Below, piece after piece: positions 7,773 to 14,511 of a stretch of DNA of 36,081 nucleotides (positions are counted from its first letter, which is position 1; every line of letters starts with the position of its first letter). Origin of the DNA: Candidatus Cloacimonadota bacterium (GTDB taxonomy: Bacteria; Cloacimonadota; Cloacimonadia; Cloacimonadales; Cloacimonadaceae); contig JAJBAW010000026.1 in the NCBI GenBank assembly GCA_020532545.1, positions 1-36,081 of the forward strand. Direction: 5' to 3'. The position numbers and the translations under genes are program-made. The notes under the pieces were generated by a model. It saw only the letters and a list, made by a program, of their open reading frames with translations. It did not search any database and was not told the DNA's origin.

Positions 7773-8501
7773 ATGAAAGAACAACTTAATGTCCTGGCAG
7801 CAATGCAGAAATTGGATGATAAGATAGGGCAATATCGCGTCTTACAAGAGGTATTGCCAAAGCAATTGAACGAGATCAACGAAAGGGTGGAGCAAGCTAC
7901 CATCGATCTGCTGGCCGGCGAGACCGAAAAGGCAGAGATCAATAAGCAACAGCGCGCTCAGGAAGGTGAGATCAAGACTCATCAAGAACAGATCCAAAAG
8001 TATGGCAATCAGCTATCTGCGATCAAAACCAACAAAGAGTATAAAGCTTTAAACAGCGAAATAGCCTATCTTAAGGACAAGATTTCGGAGATTGAATCCC
8101 AACTCCTCGTCCTGATGGATGCCGAAACCGAAGTCAAAGCCCGCATTGTGGGATATAAAAATGCTCTGGCTGAAGCTGAAGCCAATAAAAAGGCCAAAGA
8201 GGGCGATCTCAAAGCCCAGATCGAGACCCTGGAAGAGAAGGTGGAAAGCACCCGGGCAGAGCGCAATAAGCTCGCTGTGACGCTGCCTGTGGCCTTGATC
8301 AAACGCTATGGCAATATGATCAAGAACAAAGGGAATCAGGCCCTGGCATACACCCATGACGGTTCCTGCGGTGGTTGCGGTTTTGTGATCCGGCAGCAAA
8401 TGCGGATCGAACTCCAATTGCGCGAAAAGGTCGTTTATTGCGAAAATTGCGGCCGGATTCTGCTCAATCCCTTCGAGGAAGATAGTCCGGAAGCTAAGTA
8501 A
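7773..8501 (+). CDS. Coiled-coil C4-type zinc-ribbon protein (PF02591 family)
   Basis: 242 aa. Residues 1-180 form a long, heptad-rich alpha-helical coiled coil with the family's NKEYKALNSEI segment near the middle. The C-terminus carries a zinc ribbon with two cysteine pairs (C199/C202 and C223/C226: CGGC and CENC). This is the conserved zf-RING_7 (CT398/HP0958-like) family. Characterised members act as chaperone or adaptor proteins, including in flagellar and type III secretion settings, but most are of unknown role and often proposed to bind nucleic acid. The start has AAGGAG spaced 6 nt, overlapping the nadC stop, which suggests translational coupling. A palindromic repeat begins 6 nt after the stop codon. 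Confidence 0.9.
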   Translation: MKEQLNVLAAMQKLDDKIGQYRVLQEVLPKQLNEINERVEQATIDLLAGETEKAEINKQQRAQEGEIKTHQEQIQKYGNQLSAIKTNKEYKALNSEIAYLKDKISEIESQLLVLMDAETEVKARIVGYKNALAEAEANKKAKEGDLKAQIETLEEKVESTRAERNKLAVTLPVALIKRYGNMIKNKGNQALAYTHDGSCGGCGFVIRQQMRIELQLREKVVYCENCGRILLNPFEEDSPEAK

Positions 8502-8507
8502 TGCTAT

Positions 8508-8534
8508 CGTAACGCTGTCTTTAGACGGTGCGTG
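8508..8534. repeat. CTGTCTT-type palindromic element, left copy of island 1
   Basis: It contains CTGTCTTTAGACGG, an imperfect palindrome, preceded by CGTAACG and followed by TGCGTG. The next 20 nt fold into GCATCAGCT/AGCTGGTGC. A copy at 18670-18698 matches over 29 bp with three differences. Inverted copies lie at 9278-9295 and 18963-19017. Confidence 0.75.
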
Positions 8535-8656
8535 CATCAGCTTGAGCTGGTGCGCGTGTCCCAAAAAAGAATAGTCACACGGATTTTACAGATTTGACGG
8601 ATTTACACGGATAAAGAGCATATTGGCCAGTGGATGCAATTTGGTGATCTGCTGGA

Positions 8657-8707
8657 TTGCAACCGTCCCGTTTGCAGGATTGCAGGATTGGATGCGTCTC
8701 GCGTCCA
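8657..8707 (+). repeat. Two triloop hairpins (TCC and TCT loops)
   Basis: 8657-8675 folds as TGCAACCG-TCC-CGTTTGCA with one mismatch. 8689-8707 folds as TGGATGCG-TCT-CGCGTCCA with one G-T wobble. Both are preceded by GGATTG or a close variant. The stems differ but stay paired around a CG-TCY-CG core, placing them in the family also found near 13.9, 14.1, 18.7-18.9 and 35.5 kb. Confidence 0.65.
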
Positions 8708-8881
8708 GTTGTTGGTGCTAGACTCAAACAAACGAATAGTCACACGGATTTGACGGATTCTTTGTTGAAGGATCAGGTGTCGTCCTGCGCTACGCTCCGG
8801 ACTCGGGGAGCCATCTCCGGGCACCCCAGCAGTCACCTGCTGGGCTATAGGCATTCGCCTTTCGTCCTGCCGGACTGCTGC

Positions 8882-9015
8882 TATCTGAACTGCCATGCCT
8901 ACGTCATTCTATAGGGTATTTTATTGTTGGACAGCTATCTGAAATATCGTCTCTACAGGACTCGGGCTGTGAATGTTACGCCAATTCTATCTGAAAAAAC
9001 GAGCTTAGAGCGCTC
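8882..9015. repeat. Three degenerate 28-bp phased hairpin repeats
   Basis: Starts at 8882, 8936 and 8988 (spacing 54 and 52 bp), each beginning TATCTGAA. Stem pairs differ between copies (for example GTCT/GGAC, and GAGC before GCGCTC). This is the same family and period as 6451-6636. A partial relative, GTCC-4nt-GGAC, lies at 8864-8875. Confidence 0.6.
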
Positions 9016-9277
9016 GTTAGATTGAACAGCAGATCGGCCGGCAGAAGCCTGCTCGACGCGTCGTCTGAAGAGTTTGTAAAAAAGTCTCTCACAGATCTCA
9101 CAGATCACACAGATTGTCAGAAGAGAAGGGAGGCAATGGATACAACAAGGTATTTCATGGCTATTTTTACCTGTTTAGACCTAAAAAAAGCAGAAATTTC
9201 TATGTGATTGCTACTATTTTCTTTATTCGTGTTAATCCCTTTGATCCACACAATCCGTGTGACTATTTTTTACAAGT

Positions 9278-9295
9278 TCTGAAGACAGCGTTACG
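9278..9295. repeat. CTGTCTT-type element, inverted right copy of island 1
   Basis: TCTGAAGACAGCGTTACG is the inverse complement of the left end of the element at 8508. Together with the inverted AATAGTCACACGGATT copies (8570-8585 and 9252-9267) it makes the island symmetric at its ends. Confidence 0.7.
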
Positions 9296-9345
9296 ATGCT
9301 TACGAAGTGCTTAGTTTCAGGTTTTTGTGTGTTATTGTGGCATAC

Positions 9346-9379
9346 ACAAAAGGGGAAAGCCTGATCTCAGACTTTCCCC
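9346..9379 (-). terminator. Terminator of the decarboxylase operon
   Basis: On the minus strand, GGGGAAAG...CTTTCCCC encloses a further CTGA-GA-TCAG stem, with a T-G wobble joining them, and is followed by TTTTGT. On the plus strand the junction is a C-A mismatch, so the minus orientation is the stronger. It lies 56 bp beyond the mmdB stop codon. Confidence 0.8.
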
Positions 9380-9435
9380 AGGGAACTATTTAACTATTAG
9401 CGGCTGCTCTATTTAGCTGGCAGCGCAGTAGATTA

Positions 9436-10563
9436 TCAAGAACCGAAGATACCCAGCAGTACACCTGCTGCCACGGCTGAACCAACCACTCCGGCTACGT
9501 TTGGACCCATGGCGTGCATCAAGAGATAGTTTGACTTATCATATTGCTGCCCTACCACTTGCACCACACGTGCAGCTGCCGGCACCGCAGATACACCTGC
9601 CGCACCGATCAAGGGGTTGATCTTGTTTTTGCTGAAGAGATTCATCAACTTGGCAAAGAGCACTCCGGTGGCGGTGGCCACGCAGAATGATGCTGCTCCC
9701 AGGATGAAGATCTTGATCGTGGACGGCGTAAGGAAAACATCCGCCGTGGTTTTGGCGCCTACTGTGAGTCCGATCAAAACCGTAACGATATCGATCAGAG
9801 CGGTTCTAGCGGTGCCGGCCAGGCGTTCTGTAACCCCGCTTTCCTTGAGCAGATTGCCCAAAAACAGCATGGCCAGAAGTATTGCCGAGCCCGGCGCGAT
9901 AAAGGAAGTAACGATAAAGGCGACGATGGGGAAGACGATCTTTTCTTTTTGGGACACCACGCGCAGGGGTTTCATCTTGATCACGCGTTCTTTCTTGGTG
10001 GTGAGCATCCGCATGATGGGCGGTTGAATCACCGGCACCAGCGCCATGTAGGAGTAGGCTGCCAGGGCTATGGAGCCCAAGAGGTGCGGAGCCAGTTTGG
10101 AGGCCAGAAAGATCGAAGTGGGGCCATCTGCGCCACCGATGATACCGATGGAGGCAGCTTCCAGGATGTTGAATCCCAAAAGCAGAGAGCCCATGAATGT
10201 AGCGAATATGCCAAACTGTGCGGCTGCTCCCAAAAGGATCAGACGCGGATTGGCAATCAGGGTGGAAAAGTCCGTCATGGCCCCCACACCCAGGAAGATC
10301 AGCGAAGGGTACACACCCTTGCTCACTCCAAAATACAGGTAATTGAGCACAGAGCCTTCTGTGGCCACTCCCAGACCCTGGGCTGCTACGCCGGGGATGT
10401 TTCCCACGATCATACCAAAGCCGATGGGGACCAGGAGCAGGGGTTCAAATCCTTTGCTGATACCCAGATAGACGAAGAAGGCACCCGCCAGCATCATTGC
10501 CAGATTGCCCCAGGCTACGTTCAGGAAACCGGTTGTTTGAATGAATTGCATGAGTTCTTGCAT
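9436..10563 (-). CDS. mmdB: Na+-translocating decarboxylase beta subunit (membrane carboxybiotin decarboxylase)
   Basis: 375 aa, a polytopic inner-membrane protein of the OadB/GcdB/MmdB family. It decarboxylates carboxybiotin on the carrier subunit and couples this to Na+ export. Family motifs are intact: GVGAMTDFSTLIANP, IGIIGGADGPTSIFLASKL with the conserved aspartate at residue 146, INPLIGAAGVSAVPAAARVVQ, and LMHAMGPNVAGVVGSAVAAG near the C-terminus. The length fits the short-form subunits. It is the last gene of a four-gene minus-strand operon and starts 3 nt after the carrier stop codon, with GAGGG upstream. A strong terminator follows. The substrate cannot be read from this subunit alone; methylmalonyl-CoA is inferred from mmdA. 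Confidence 0.95.
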   Translation of the reverse strand: MQELMQFIQTTGFLNVAWGNLAMMLAGAFFVYLGISKGFEPLLLVPIGFGMIVGNIPGVAAQGLGVATEGSVLNYLYFGVSKGVYPSLIFLGVGAMTDFSTLIANPRLILLGAAAQFGIFATFMGSLLLGFNILEAASIGIIGGADGPTSIFLASKLAPHLLGSIALAAYSYMALVPVIQPPIMRMLTTKKERVIKMKPLRVVSQKEKIVFPIVAFIVTSFIAPGSAILLAMLFLGNLLKESGVTERLAGTARTALIDIVTVLIGLTVGAKTTADVFLTPSTIKIFILGAASFCVATATGVLFAKLMNLFSKNKINPLIGAAGVSAVPAAARVVQVVGQQYDKSNYLLMHAMGPNVAGVVGSAVAAGVLLGIFGS

Positions 10564-10566
10564 GCT

Positions 10567-11301
10567 TTAGCCCTCCAACTCGATCAAAGGATCACCTTCC
10601 TGAACGATATCTCCTCTGTTTACATGGATTGTCTTCACTTTTCCTTTGGCTTCAAAGTGGATGTCACTCTCCATCTTCATGGCTTCCAGGATGAGGGCGA
10701 CATCACCGTCATGAACCATTTGTCCCACTTTCACCGAGACATCGATGATGGTGCCCGGCAGCGGTGCCCGCAGGATCTTGTCGCTGCTATGTATGACTGG
10801 TGCAGCAGCAGGTGGAGCGGTCTGGATGCTGGGCTGTTTCGGAGCTTTGCGAGCCTGTTTTTGAGGCTCTTTTTGCTCGAGCGCTTCCAGCACCATCAGC
10901 ACATCGCCTTCCTGCACTAAAGAGCGTTCTTTGACTATAATTTTGGCAATTCTGGCTTCTTCGGGAGCGGCGATTTCGGATTCCATTTTCATGGCTTCGA
11001 TGATGAGTATCGCTTGTCCTTTTTTCACCAGATCGCCTTCTTTGACGGGGATGGAGATGATCACGCCAGGCAGCGGAGCCCGTACTTCTCCAGAACCCAG
11101 ATCTACCTTACTGGAAAGGGAAGGAGCCGTGGGCACGTCCTGTTCCTGTCTCTCGAGTTTGGGCACTCTACTGGATGGATCTTGCTCGATCTGGATGATA
11201 TAGTCGTGTCCATTAATGTTGATTTTGGCATGGGAGCTGCTGTATTCCAGGATGCTGGCTTCATAACGCTCCCCATCGATGATCAATTTATAGGTTTTCA
11301 T
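10567..11301 (-). CDS. mmdC: Biotin carboxyl carrier subunit with two tandem biotinyl domains
   Basis: 244 aa. Residues 1-45 form the small beta-rich N-terminal domain typical of decarboxylase carriers (MKTYKLIIDGERYEASI). Residues 72-140 are a complete biotinyl domain (RAPLPG...EAMKMES) with predicted biotin-accepting Lys105. An Ala/Pro/Lys-rich linker (141-174) is followed by a second complete biotinyl domain (177-243) with Lys209 in another EAMKMES. Family members normally end after a single domain with the lysine about 35 residues from the C-terminus. Both lysine motifs and PLPG turns are intact, so both could be biotinylated. The start overlaps the stop of the upstream OadG-like gene (TAATG), preceded by AAGGAG. 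The carrier shuttles CO2 from the MmdA carboxyltransferase to the membrane beta subunit. Confidence 0.93.
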   Translation of the reverse strand: MKTYKLIIDGERYEASILEYSSSHAKININGHDYIIQIEQDPSSRVPKLERQEQDVPTAPSLSSKVDLGSGEVRAPLPGVIISIPVKEGDLVKKGQAILIIEAMKMESEIAAPEEARIAKIIVKERSLVQEGDVLMVLEALEQKEPQKQARKAPKQPSIQTAPPAAAPVIHSSDKILRAPLPGTIIDVSVKVGQMVHDGDVALILEAMKMESDIHFEAKGKVKTIHVNRGDIVQEGDPLIELEG

Positions 11302-12167
11302 TATTTTCTCCTTAAGGGCTTCATTTCACAATTTGGCATGGAAAGGATGGCACTGGCCCGCCATTGGTTAATGGGGGTTCTACGAAAAGTAAGCACCATT
11401 TTGCGGCGTCTTTCCACATCTCTTTCATGCATGTGCAGCGCTGTGATGGCTGCCACTATCACGTTTCGGCTCAGATCTTTGGGGACGCTTTTCACTTTTC
11501 CATCGCTGGAGAGACTGATGGTCCTCGCCTGTTTTTTGCCACGGTTCAGATGCACCAATTGGCTGATGATCAGGCTGGTCAGAACCAGCGCGAGAAAGAC
11601 CACCACCATGCCCACCAGGGTCACCGATGAGCCATAGAGCATGATGTGTTGCAGGAACTTTGCATTGGTGCTTTTCATGGTCTCCAGATCTATGCCCAGA
11701 GCCTGAATCGACATATCATCCCAGGATTTGTCCAGGGGATCGGTATTGCCCAGCATAGCTTTGAGCTTTTTGATGGGGATACTCAAGGTAGTGGCGATTT
11801 CAGACACTGTGCTGATCTCATTGAACCCATACTGAAGCTTTTGTTGAGCCAGCAGGGCCCGGTAGGGAGTAATCTCCAGCTTTCTGAGCGTCATCGTATC
11901 CAGCACCTTATTGGCAGGTTCCAGGCCTAAGGCGCCTTTCCAGCGGTAAAGATCCTCAATGCCCAGTTTCTCGGCCACATAGAGCAGGGTATTGGTATCC
12001 GTAAAACCGTACTCAGATATGATTTCCTGCTCACGTACCAGAGTAAGTGAATCCAGGATCGCCTGAACCCTGAAAGCTCCATTTTCGGGTGCTAACGTTG
12101 CTACGGGTTCCTGAGCCAGAAGCAGCAAGGGGATTATCAGGAGGGCAAGACAAATTATCTTTCGCAT
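11301..12167 (-). CDS. oadG: OadG-like subunit with a long exported N-terminal extension
   Basis: 288 aa. The C-terminal part fits the OadG/MmdD family: one membrane helix (about 176-204, LYGSSVTLVGMVVVFLALVL) and a cytoplasmic tail ending in an ITALHMHE...FRRTPINQWRASA segment like those in other decarboxylase gamma/delta subunits, which assemble and anchor the complex. Unusually, a signal peptide (MRKIICLALLIIPLLLLAQ) and about 155 periplasmic residues precede it; family members are usually near 80-130 aa in total. The extension is an internal duplication: residues 48-100 (EYGFTDTNT...LGIEDLYRWKGALG...MTLRKLEI) and 108-160 (QYGFNEIST...LSIPIKKLKAMLG...MSIQALGI) align. It lies 10 nt after the mmdA stop and overlaps the carrier start by one base, so it belongs to the operon. 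Confidence 0.85.
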   Translation of the reverse strand: MRKIICLALLIIPLLLLAQEPVATLAPENGAFRVQAILDSLTLVREQEIISEYGFTDTNTLLYVAEKLGIEDLYRWKGALGLEPANKVLDTMTLRKLEITPYRALLAQQKLQYGFNEISTVSEIATTLSIPIKKLKAMLGNTDPLDKSWDDMSIQALGIDLETMKSTNAKFLQHIMLYGSSVTLVGMVVVFLALVLTSLIISQLVHLNRGKKQARTISLSSDGKVKSVPKDLSRNVIVAAITALHMHERDVERRRKMVLTFRRTPINQWRASAILSMPNCEMKPLRRK

Positions 12168-12177
12168 TAGCTTGCCT

Positions 12178-13728
12178 TTATAATGGCATGTTGCCGTGTT
12201 TGCGGGGAGGAATGCTGTCTTTTTTGTTGGCCAGCATTTCCAGAGCCCGCACCAGGCGGAAACGGGTTAAAGCGGGTTCGATAATATCATCTACAAAGCC
12301 ACGTTCGGCAGCGCGGTATGGATTGGCGAATTCTTCGCGATATTCGGCTTCGCGATCTTTGAGTACCTGTTTGGGGTTCTCACTGGCTTTGGCTTCTTTG
12401 CGGAAGATTACTTCCACCGCGCCGGGAGCTCCCATCACTGCGATCTCAGCAGTGGGCCAGGCATAGACGAGGTCTGCTCTCATGTGACGACTGTTCATCA
12501 CACAATAGGCACCGCCATAGGCTTTCCTCAGGATCACTGTGATCTTGGGTACAGTGGCCTCGGCAAAGGCATAGAGCAGCTTGGCACCGTTGCGGATGAT
12601 GCCGTTGTGCTCTTGATTCGTGCCAGGAAGGAATCCGGGGACGTCTTCCAGGACTACCAGCGGGATATTGAAGGCATCGCAAAAGCGCACAAATCTTGCC
12701 GCTTTGACGGAAGCATCGATATCCAGAACACCTGCCAAAAACCTGGGCTGATTTGCCACCATGCCTACAGTGTGACCGTTGAGCCGGCCAAAACCGACCA
12801 CGATATTCTGGGCAAAATTGCGCATCACCTGCAAAAACTCGCCATCATCCACGATCGGATGGATCACATCCAGGATGTCATAGGGTTTGTTGGGGTTTTC
12901 GGGGATGATGTCATTGAGCTCTGTGCAGGCCCGGGTGACGGGATCTGGGCTGGGGCAGACAGGAGGGTCTTCCATATTATTGGAGGGCAGATAGGATAGC
13001 AGCTTTTTGATCAGCAGCATCGTTTCTTCTTCGCTATCGGCCAAAAAGTGTGCTACTCCGCTTTTGCTGGCGTGAATCTTGGCGCCACCCAGTTCTTCGG
13101 TGGTCACGTCTTCATTGAGCACGGTTTTGAGCACTTTGGGCCCGGTTACGAACATATAACTATTGTGTCTTTCCATCACCACAAAGTCTGTGATGGCAGG
13201 GGAATACACCGCTCCACCAGCGCAAGGTCCCAAGATCGCTGAGATCTGTGGAATCACGCCGCTGGACATCACGTTCCGCCAAAAGATTTCGGCATAACCG
13301 GCCAATGCGTCGATGCCTTCCTGAATGCGGGCTCCACCGGAATCGTTGATCCCGATCAGAGGGCAGCCGTTTTTCAGCGCCATATCCATGATCTTGCAGA
13401 TCTTCTCTGCATAGGTCTTGGACAGAGAGCCGCCAAATACGGTAAAGTCTTGTGAAAAGATGTATACCACGCGACCATTGATGGTGGCGGAGCCTGTGAC
13501 TACGCCATCTCCGTCATACACATACTTTTCCATGCCAAAATTCTGGCATTGATGCCTCACAAAGAGGTCAAATTCTTCAAAGCTATCAGCATCCACCAAG
13601 AGATCAATGCGTTCTCTGGCAGTCAGCTTGCCTTTGGCGTGCTGTTCGCTGATACGTTTTTCACCACCGCCCAAAAGGGCTTTCCCCCGTCGTACTCTAA
13701 GCTTGTCGAGAGGTTTGATAGTATCCAT
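12178..13728 (-). CDS. mmdA: Methylmalonyl-CoA decarboxylase alpha subunit (carboxyltransferase)
   Basis: 516 aa, the usual length for MmdA/PccB-type acyl-CoA carboxyltransferases. Two crotonase-like halves are visible: [20 protein letters not shown] with the [12 protein letters not shown] oxyanion region, then the C-terminal half with [25 protein letters not shown] and [16 protein letters not shown]. The protein ends [10 protein letters not shown], characteristic of this family. It transfers the carboxyl group from methylmalonyl-CoA to biotin, or the reverse. Next to OadG-, biotin-carrier- and OadB-type genes, a sodium-pumping methylmalonyl-CoA decarboxylase is the best reading. A glutaconyl-CoA enzyme is less likely, because GcdA is longer. 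It is the first gene of the operon, with a plausible promoter 40-70 bp upstream. Confidence 0.92.
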   Translation of the reverse strand: MDTIKPLDKLRVRRGKALLGGGEKRISEQHAKGKLTARERIDLLVDADSFEEFDLFVRHQCQNFGMEKYVYDGDGVVTGSATINGRVVYIFSQDFTVFGGSLSKTYAEKICKIMDMALKNGCPLIGINDSGGARIQEGIDALAGYAEIFWRNVMSSGVIPQISAILGPCAGGAVYSPAITDFVVMERHNSYMFVTGPKVLKTVLNEDVTTEELGGAKIHASKSGVAHFLADSEEETMLLIKKLLSYLPSNNMEDPPVCPSPDPVTRACTELNDIIPENPNKPYDILDVIHPIVDDGEFLQVMRNFAQNIVVGFGRLNGHTVGMVANQPRFLAGVLDIDASVKAARFVRFCDAFNIPLVVLEDVPGFLPGTNQEHNGIIRNGAKLLYAFAEATVPKITVILRKAYGGAYCVMNSRHMRADLVYAWPTAEIAVMGAPGAVEVIFRKEAKASENPKQVLKDREAEYREEFANPYRAAERGFVDDIIEPALTRFRLVRALEMLANKKDSIPPRKHGNMPL

Positions 13729-13767
13729 GCTTTTCCTATCCTTATTTTTATTTTTATAGTAATCTCA

Positions 13768-13795
13768 TTTATATGCCAGTTTTTCCAAATAGCAA
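13768..13795 (-). promoter_or_regulatory. Predicted promoter of the mmdA operon
   Basis: On the minus strand, TTGCTA (13790-13795) and TATAAA (13768-13773) are 16 nt apart, in an A/T-rich stretch ending 39 bp before the mmdA start codon. Confidence 0.45.
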
Positions 13796-13916
13796 ATTTA
13801 GTAAAGGGAAATCTTTGCCTGAGAACTGCTTCCTCTCCTTATTAGGGTGCAAAGTCGTCTCATCTGGAGAGGATCCTGGCTATCAGAACTCAAATGACTT
13901 CAGAATGCCCCCGGAT

Positions 13917-13935
13917 TGGATGCGTCTCGCGTCCA
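13917..13935 (+). repeat. Triloop hairpin TGGATGCG-TCT-CGCGTCCA
   Basis: The sequence is identical to the copies at 8689-8707 and 18712-18730, again preceded by GGAT. Confidence 0.7.
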
Positions 13936-14102
13936 GTATACTGCCGCTTTGGGCTGTCCCCTGTCCGTTGTCGGGAAGATGACGGGCAGATAGCAGGGAA
14001 AAATCCTCTTATCTCCACGATATCTACACGGCATCCTATGCAGGAAGAACTCTGTAAGTCAGGAAATGGGTGTGACGGCACTACAGGACGGCACCACAGG
14101 AT

Positions 14103-14141
14103 TGGATGCGTCCCGCATCCAGTAAGGCCTCAGGCCTTTTT
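14103..14141 (+). repeat. Two-hairpin composite repeat
   Basis: A perfect triloop hairpin TGGATGCG-TCC-CGCATCCA (14103-14121) is followed after 2 nt by AAGGCC-TCA-GGCCTT and a run of T (14124-14141). The same pairing of elements occurs at 18865-18901 (minus) and 35474-35511. The second hairpin plus T run resembles a terminator, although the flanking operons diverge here. Confidence 0.7.
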
Positions 14142-14160
14142 AAAAGAAGCAGTTCTCACT

Positions 14161-14333
14161 CGACGCGAGACGCATCGAATCCAGCATTCTCGACGCAAGA
14201 CGCATCGAATCCAGCATTCTCGACGCGAGACGCATCGAATCCAGCATTCACGACGCGAGACGCATCGAATCCAGCATTCTCGACGCGAGACGCATCGAAT
14301 CCAGCATTCTCGACGGAAGACGCATCGAATCCA
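14161..14333 (-). repeat. Tandem array of six 30-bp units
   Basis: Units start at 14161, 14191, 14221, 14251, 14281 and 14311 with no spacers. Units 1, 4 and 5 are identical; units 2 and 3 differ by one base; unit 6 has substitutions and decays after about 22 bp. Read on the minus strand each unit contains GGATTCGATGCG-TCT-CGCGTCG, a member of the triloop hairpin family, so this looks like amplification of one dispersed element. In one plus-strand frame the unit reads TRDASNPAFS. Confidence 0.85.
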
Positions 14334-14511
14334 ATTATCGACCTGCTTTTCTCAAAGGCTACACTGGAAACGGCCTAATCTGCTTCCCTATTTTGAACAG
14401 TCTGTATCTCCCTTCAGCCTTGTGTTGATCGATTTTGCTTGACAGCAACTGCCCCTGATATTGATCGTGTGAAAACCCCATTTATTGGGTGCTAATATAG
14501 AGGTTTAATCA

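Larger units (their letters stand above)
8502..9435. other. Repeat island 1 between convergent genes
   Basis: I see no gene in this 934-bp stretch. In order it holds: the CTGTCTT element (8508-8534), AATAGTCACACGGATT (8570-8585) and further CACGGAT-type repeats to 8611, triloop hairpins (8657-8675, 8689-8707), a second AATAGTCACACGGATT (8735-8750), a hairpin CCCAGCAG/CTGCTGGG (8825-8844), phased hairpin repeats (8882-9015), an inverted AATAGTCACACGGATT (9252-9267), the inverted CTGTCTT element (9278-9295), and the terminator of the minus-strand operon. Short open frames across it follow the repeats rather than coding constraint. Confidence 0.7.
13729..14511. other. Divergent intergenic region between mmdA and glgP
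   Basis: This 783-bp stretch holds the mmdA promoter, a triloop hairpin (13917-13935), a two-hairpin composite (14103-14141), the 30-bp tandem array (14161-14333), and the glgP leader. The leader has TTGACA at 14439 without a good -10 box, a small ACCCC/GGGT hairpin near 14475-14490, and AGAGG about 9 nt before the glgP ATG. Open frames of 90 and 182 codons run through the array only because the 30-bp unit is a multiple of three. I see no real gene. Confidence 0.7.

Noticed and set aside
8502-9435. RNase P RNA or another known structured RNA after the zinc-ribbon gene
   Set aside because: This gene family is sometimes near rnpB, but none of the conserved RNase P core elements is visible; the region consists of short repeats.
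9949-10920. Long plus-strand frame of 323 codons opposite mmdB and mmdC
   Set aside because: It is antisense to clearly coding, family-matching genes; its His/Gln/Asp-rich translation is typical of a shadow frame.
14161-14333. CRISPR array
   Set aside because: The 30-bp units are contiguous with no unique spacers, and no cas genes are in the window. It is a simple tandem repeat.
13894-14442. Protein-coding genes rich in RETHRIQHS or TRDASNPAFS repeats
   Set aside because: All frames are open only because the repeat unit is a multiple of three and lacks stops; no ribosome binding site or constraint is visible, and the same DNA element occurs in other frames and orientations elsewhere.
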